A stretch of DNA of 35,201 nucleotides from a virus, in IMG/VR virus record IMGVR_UViG_3300025644_000310, positions 1 to 35,201 of that record; one strand, given 5' to 3'. The notes beneath the pieces are model-generated. The model was given only the letters and a program-made list of their open reading frames with translations, did no database searches and was not told the origin of the DNA. The translations under genes and the position numbers were made by a program. Each line of letters starts with the position of its first letter. Within the stretch, counting starts at the first letter, position 1. This document shows positions 32,282-35,201 of this stretch, one piece after another.

Positions 32282-33010
32282 TTATTTTATTATATTTAAT
32301 ATATTAATCATTGTTGCCATAAAATTTATTTCTCTATCCACGATGTTTTTTTCTCTAAACTGACCTTCAGCCAGTTCTAATATACATTCCGCGACATGAC
32401 CACTCGCCCATGAATCCAGTTCATCAAATAGTAATCTGAACATATCAGCAAATTCTGTAACTTGGGTGTCTGCTAATAATTGTCGTATATTCTTAAATGC
32501 GCTCTTCTTATCTTGTGACTTTAGTATTTCTAATAATTTTAATTTGTAATCATTTTCAACCATACTACGTTTATCAACAGTCAATTTACCATTTATAGAT
32601 TGCTGTTGGACTGAATTGATTATTCGTCTAATGTCTGGATACCCACTATTAACGTTCAATACTATGTCCTCTACGTTGTATTCTATTTCTTCCTTATCCA
32701 ATATACCCTTTATATGTACTGCAATTTCTTTTTTGGATGGTGGAATTATCTGAAATGTTTGACATCTACTTTGGATTGGATCAATTATTCGTTCTACATA
32801 ATTACAGGTTAGAATAAACCGAGAATGTTTACTGAACGTTTCCATTAGATTTCGTAGTGCTGCTTGACCTTGTGGGGTGACGAAATCACAATTATGTGTA
32901 AGTGTTTCTGTTTTACCTATTACGAAATTATGATTACCGTCAACTGACAAGTCATACACGTGCTGGGTGTCTTTTAATTTTTTTATAGATTTAATCTTTA
33001 TCTTGTTCAC
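32282..33010 (-). CDS. 44: Clamp loader large subunit gp44, C-terminal part with split intein C
   Basis: The 242-residue product starts at a GTG at 33010 inside the end of the nuclease gene. Residues 1-40 are the C-terminal half of a split intein: HVYDLSVDGNHNFVIGKTET then LTHN. The extein starts at C41: CDFVTPQGQAALRNLMETFS, then FILTCNYVERIIDPIQSRCQ (sensor 1 and the SRC arginine finger of AAA+ clamp loaders). It must join with the product of 33949-34566 to make an active gp44 of 306 residues. Splicing would give a DECD Walker B box. Confidence 0.92.
   Translation of the reverse strand: MNKIKIKSIKKLKDTQHVYDLSVDGNHNFVIGKTETLTHNCDFVTPQGQAALRNLMETFSKHSRFILTCNYVERIIDPIQSRCQTFQIIPPSKKEIAVHIKGILDKEEIEYNVEDIVLNVNSGYPDIRRIINSVQQQSINGKLTVDKRSMVENDYKLKLLEILKSQDKKSAFKNIRQLLADTQVTEFADMFRLLFDELDSWASGHVAECILELAEGQFREKNIVDREINFMATMINILNIIK
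32891..33010 (-). other. Split intein, C-terminal fragment
   Basis: Forty residues, ending in block F (HVYDLSVDGNHNFV) and block G (LTHN), followed by Cys (+1) at 32888-32890. All residues for C-terminal cleavage and the transesterification (His, Asn, +1 Cys) are present. Confidence 0.9.
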
Positions 33011-33884
33011 TATAACCTATTCCCACATACATTTTATTTAATTGTATTTTGTTATTATCAATAAATATTTCTGAATTTATATAATCCATAATATTATTTT
33101 CATTTATCCACTTGAATTTATATCCACTCACATCACAATGTTTTATTAAGCTGTCTATTTTTTTTGTTTGTTTTAAGAAAAAACTTCTTGGTTTTATTTC
33201 ATACAATATCTTTGTATCTTTATCGTAAAAATCACCCATATAAACTCTACCATTATCCGTTTTTTTAGTTCTACATTCCTTACTTTCATATTCTAAATGT
33301 TGATTACTATACCAAAAACAAGCTTCCCACGAATTCCTAAACTTTTTAACTTTACCATTAACTTCTATTATAGCATCCCAATGTGTAAATGTATTTGTTA
33401 TTGGTGGTGTAAATTCACCATTGGAAATCTTTTCTCTCATCAACTTTGAGTTTAATTTTGCATTTCTTTTTATATTAGCCTTACCCTTTTCAGTCTGGTT
33501 AAACTCTTTCATCTTTTTAGAATTGTGTTTTCCAAGTTGTGTATAAAATTGTTTAGCTTCATCCGATTGTAACCATTTTTTCTTTGTATGTTGTATCTTT
33601 TTAGCAATTTTTATATTATCTCGTTTTCGCATCCATACTCTATTACCGACACACTGATTACAATATTTTCCATTATTTTTTGTATGAAATCTAGAATCAC
33701 AATGTTCACATTCTTTCAACCTACCTATTTTTTTACATTCATAACATAACAATTGATTCGACGCTTTAGCTACATAATCTTTACCACAACTGTCACAAAT
33801 CTTATCATAATAATGAACTCCACCAAGGCCATTTCTATTTGCGGCATCTCTTAACTTTTGCCTTGTAGATTTTTTTATACTCAT
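32991..33884 (-). CDS. Homing endonuclease lying between the split-intein halves
   Basis: The 297-residue protein has zinc-finger pairs (CDSCGKDYV, CYECK, CEHCDSRFH, CNQC), a basic linker (HTKKKWLQSDEAKQFYTQLG) and a C-terminal nuclease core with KFRNSWEACFWYSNQH, then GDFYDKDTKILYEIKP, giving D218, E229 and K231. The same order and position is known for the Vsr-like endonucleases of fractured split-intein genes (Dassa and co-workers, 2009). It would cut intein-less gp44 alleles and spread the whole unit. Its stop lies 20 bases inside the downstream gp44 part, so translation is coupled. Confidence 0.82.
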   Translation of the reverse strand: MSIKKSTRQKLRDAANRNGLGGVHYYDKICDSCGKDYVAKASNQLLCYECKKIGRLKECEHCDSRFHTKNNGKYCNQCVGNRVWMRKRDNIKIAKKIQHTKKKWLQSDEAKQFYTQLGKHNSKKMKEFNQTEKGKANIKRNAKLNSKLMREKISNGEFTPPITNTFTHWDAIIEVNGKVKKFRNSWEACFWYSNQHLEYESKECRTKKTDNGRVYMGDFYDKDTKILYEIKPRSFFLKQTKKIDSLIKHCDVSGYKFKWINENNIMDYINSEIFIDNNKIQLNKMYVGIGYSEQDKD

Positions 33885-33948
33885 TTAACATCTCCATTGT
33901 TCATATATAAATATAACCAACTTGTGTTTTTCGAGTAAAAAAATCTAA

Positions 33949-34566
33949 CTATGGTGATAAAATATGATTATAGTTATCCAACTGATTTGTTTTAACTACA
34001 ATTGGATTACCATTTTTATCTTCGACGTACCATTTATGATCTTCAGTGCAAACAACTACTTCACCATTTTCAAGTTCAATCTCATACACCTCTTGTTCAC
34101 CCTTATCCCACAAGTGGAATGGTCTCCACTGCCATTCTTCTTTTTCAACATTCCAAGATTTAACTAAATCATTGTTTTCATCAACATCTTTTATCGGAAC
34201 TTGAATCTGTTCCCCATTCGATAATACAGTAACTAATGTATTTTCATCCAAACACTCATCAAGTACGACCACCTTTAAATCTTTAAATCCAATAGTTGAT
34301 ACGAATCCTTTTATTTTATTTCTAACAGAATCTACACTATTTTCATCACTCGCATTTATGTAAATATAGTCACATTCAATACTATTTGAGAGTATTTTTG
34401 CGAGAGTTGTCTTACCGGTTCCAGCTGGACCAAATAATAGTAAGTGTGGGATGTCTCCACTTTCCAAATAAACCCTTACCTTTTCCTTTAGGTGGTCATT
34501 ACCAATGTAAGTGTCAAGATTAGTGGGCCGATATTTTTCTACCCATAGGGTATGTTCAGTTTGCAT
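33949..34566 (-). CDS. 44: Clamp loader large subunit gp44, N-terminal part with split intein N
   Basis: The 205-residue product has residues 1-104 of an AAA+ clamp loader: TLWVEKYRPTNLDTYIGNDH, Walker A FGPAGTGKTT (45-54) and Walker B VVVLDE (99-104). The intein starts at C105 (CLDENTLVTVLSNGEQ), and block B CTEDHKW has T174 and H177. It ends in NYNHILSP. Insertion is after the DE of Walker B, in the ATP site. The start overlaps the upstream glycosyltransferase end by 11 bases. Confidence 0.93.
   Translation of the reverse strand: MQTEHTLWVEKYRPTNLDTYIGNDHLKEKVRVYLESGDIPHLLLFGPAGTGKTTLAKILSNSIECDYIYINASDENSVDSVRNKIKGFVSTIGFKDLKVVVLDECLDENTLVTVLSNGEQIQVPIKDVDENNDLVKSWNVEKEEWQWRPFHLWDKGEQEVYEIELENGEVVVCTEDHKWYVEDKNGNPIVVKTNQLDNYNHILSP
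33952..34254 (-). other. Split intein, N-terminal fragment
   Basis: 101 residues beginning with Cys1 (TGT at 34252-34254). Block A (CLDENTLVTV) and block B (TEDH) are intact, so the N-S acyl shift should work. With the 40-residue partner it makes a small intein with no internal endonuclease domain. Confidence 0.9.
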
Positions 34567-35201
34567 TTTTTAATTCCTGTAAATATTTATTAAATTCTTC
34601 TTCAAAATCTTTTGATGACATTTTATTTTCTGAGAATCCACCTTTGAGATGAGTTAGAAATGGTTTATCCTTATAGAAATATGTATGTAACGTATCTTCC
34701 GTTTCCCAATTTGGATTATCATAATAGGGACCCAAATGAAGATATTTTAAATCGTTTTCAAGACAATAGATAGTTGCACCATGATTTGTATCACCATATC
34801 TCCAGTCTATATCATAAATATCAAAAAACTTTCTCTTAGACAAGAAAAAATACGCATCTGCAAATCCAATCTTTTTAGTCTTTATATATCCACCATTTTC
34901 TGGTCTTATTATTACTGGTTGTTGCGAATATTCCTTAATATATTTATCTAAAAAATCTTTATTTAATAAATAAGTTGAAATCCATATTTTTTTGTTATCA
35001 ACTGAAATATATTCAAGTTCTTCTTCTTCTATTTGTTCAATCATCTCATCTATACAATCTTGATGATAAAAAGTATCATTGTGTTGTAATACAACATATT
35101 CTCCTTTTGCCTCTTGTACTCCTAAATGAAATGCCACAGATACCCACATAGTTAAACAACCAAGATTATCCAAACTTGCCTGAATATCTTTATGATTCAT
35201 A
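34556..35201 (-). CDS. GT2-like glycosyltransferase, 5'-truncated by window edge
   Basis: The open frame reaches the window end; the Met at 35200 is probably internal. The visible part of about 214 residues has EAKGEYVVLQHNDTFYHQDC, a GT2 core with HND in place of DxD, preceded by the helix with VAFHLGVQEAKG. Later HLGPYYDNPNWETEDTLHT and HLKGGFSENK. It likely adds a sugar, as in the cluster at low coordinates, but stands before the replication genes. Its end overlaps gp44. Confidence 0.65.
   Translation of the reverse strand, partial: MNHKDIQASLDNLGCLTMWVSVAFHLGVQEAKGEYVVLQHNDTFYHQDCIDEMIEQIEEEELEYISVDNKKIWISTYLLNKDFLDKYIKEYSQQPVIIRPENGGYIKTKKIGFADAYFFLSKRKFFDIYDIDWRYGDTNHGATIYCLENDLKYLHLGPYYDNPNWETEDTLHTYFYKDKPFLTHLKGGFSENKMSSKDFEEEFNKYLQELKNAN

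Overview
The window is an AT-rich segment of a large tailed phage of the T4-like (myovirus) type, read almost entirely from the minus strand. The strongest evidence is a replication block with a clamp-loader large subunit (gp44-like, Walker A plus Walker B, split by an intein) and a clamp-loader small subunit (gp62-like). T4-style overlapping gene junctions, a phage ClpP-like protease, a RecB/Cas4-like nuclease, a phage thioredoxin and many homing endonucleases agree with this. A signal peptide on a beta-barrel-like protein suggests a diderm (Gram-negative) host. A marine source is likely, because fractured split-intein genes of this kind are known mainly from marine metagenomes, but that is inference. 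No rRNA, tRNA or CRISPR array was seen.

Layout, from high to low coordinates (the direction of transcription). (1) 35.2-30.8 kb: end of a glycosyltransferase, gp44 broken into two genes by a split intein with a nuclease gene between them, a DUF4494-like protein, an HldE/PfkB-like sugar kinase, a zinc-ribbon protein, and a truncated second copy of the gp62 start. (2) 30.8-25.0 kb: a cargo island of six genes (GNAT acetyltransferase, Hint-domain protein, glutaredoxin-sulfotransferase fusion, outer-membrane beta-barrel, EamA/DMT transporter, lipoate-ligase-like protein), bracketed by a 98-bp perfect direct repeat of the gp62 5' end. (3) 25.0-18.0 kb: intact gp62, a DNA methyltransferase, a decayed homing endonuclease, ClpP, a DUF1599/Nmad1-like protein, an interrupted GIY-YIG endonuclease with a displaced gene tail, thioredoxin, a PD-(D/E)XK nuclease, a SLOG protein and small ribbon-helix-helix (RHH) proteins. 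(4) 18.0-12.5 kb: two RHH plus homing endonuclease pairs around a glycosyltransferase broken by in-frame stops and an intact GT-B enzyme. (5) 12.5-0 kb: a glycan cluster with GT-A and GT-B glycosyltransferases, GDP-mannose 4,6-dehydratase, an NDP-sugar epimerase, a sugar C-methyltransferase, an FkbM methyltransferase, a radical SAM/SPASM protein and two small DUF4254-like partners.

The glycan cluster probably makes and transfers deoxy, C-methylated and O-methylated sugars, to decorate either the virion or the host surface. The island at 25-30.8 kb looks like a recently inserted accessory cassette. It may be a maturation and export unit built around the Hint protein, whose 70-residue aromatic- and Cys-containing tail could be released by self-cleavage. 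Five homing endonucleases of different nuclease folds are present, and several have clearly shaped the genes next to them.
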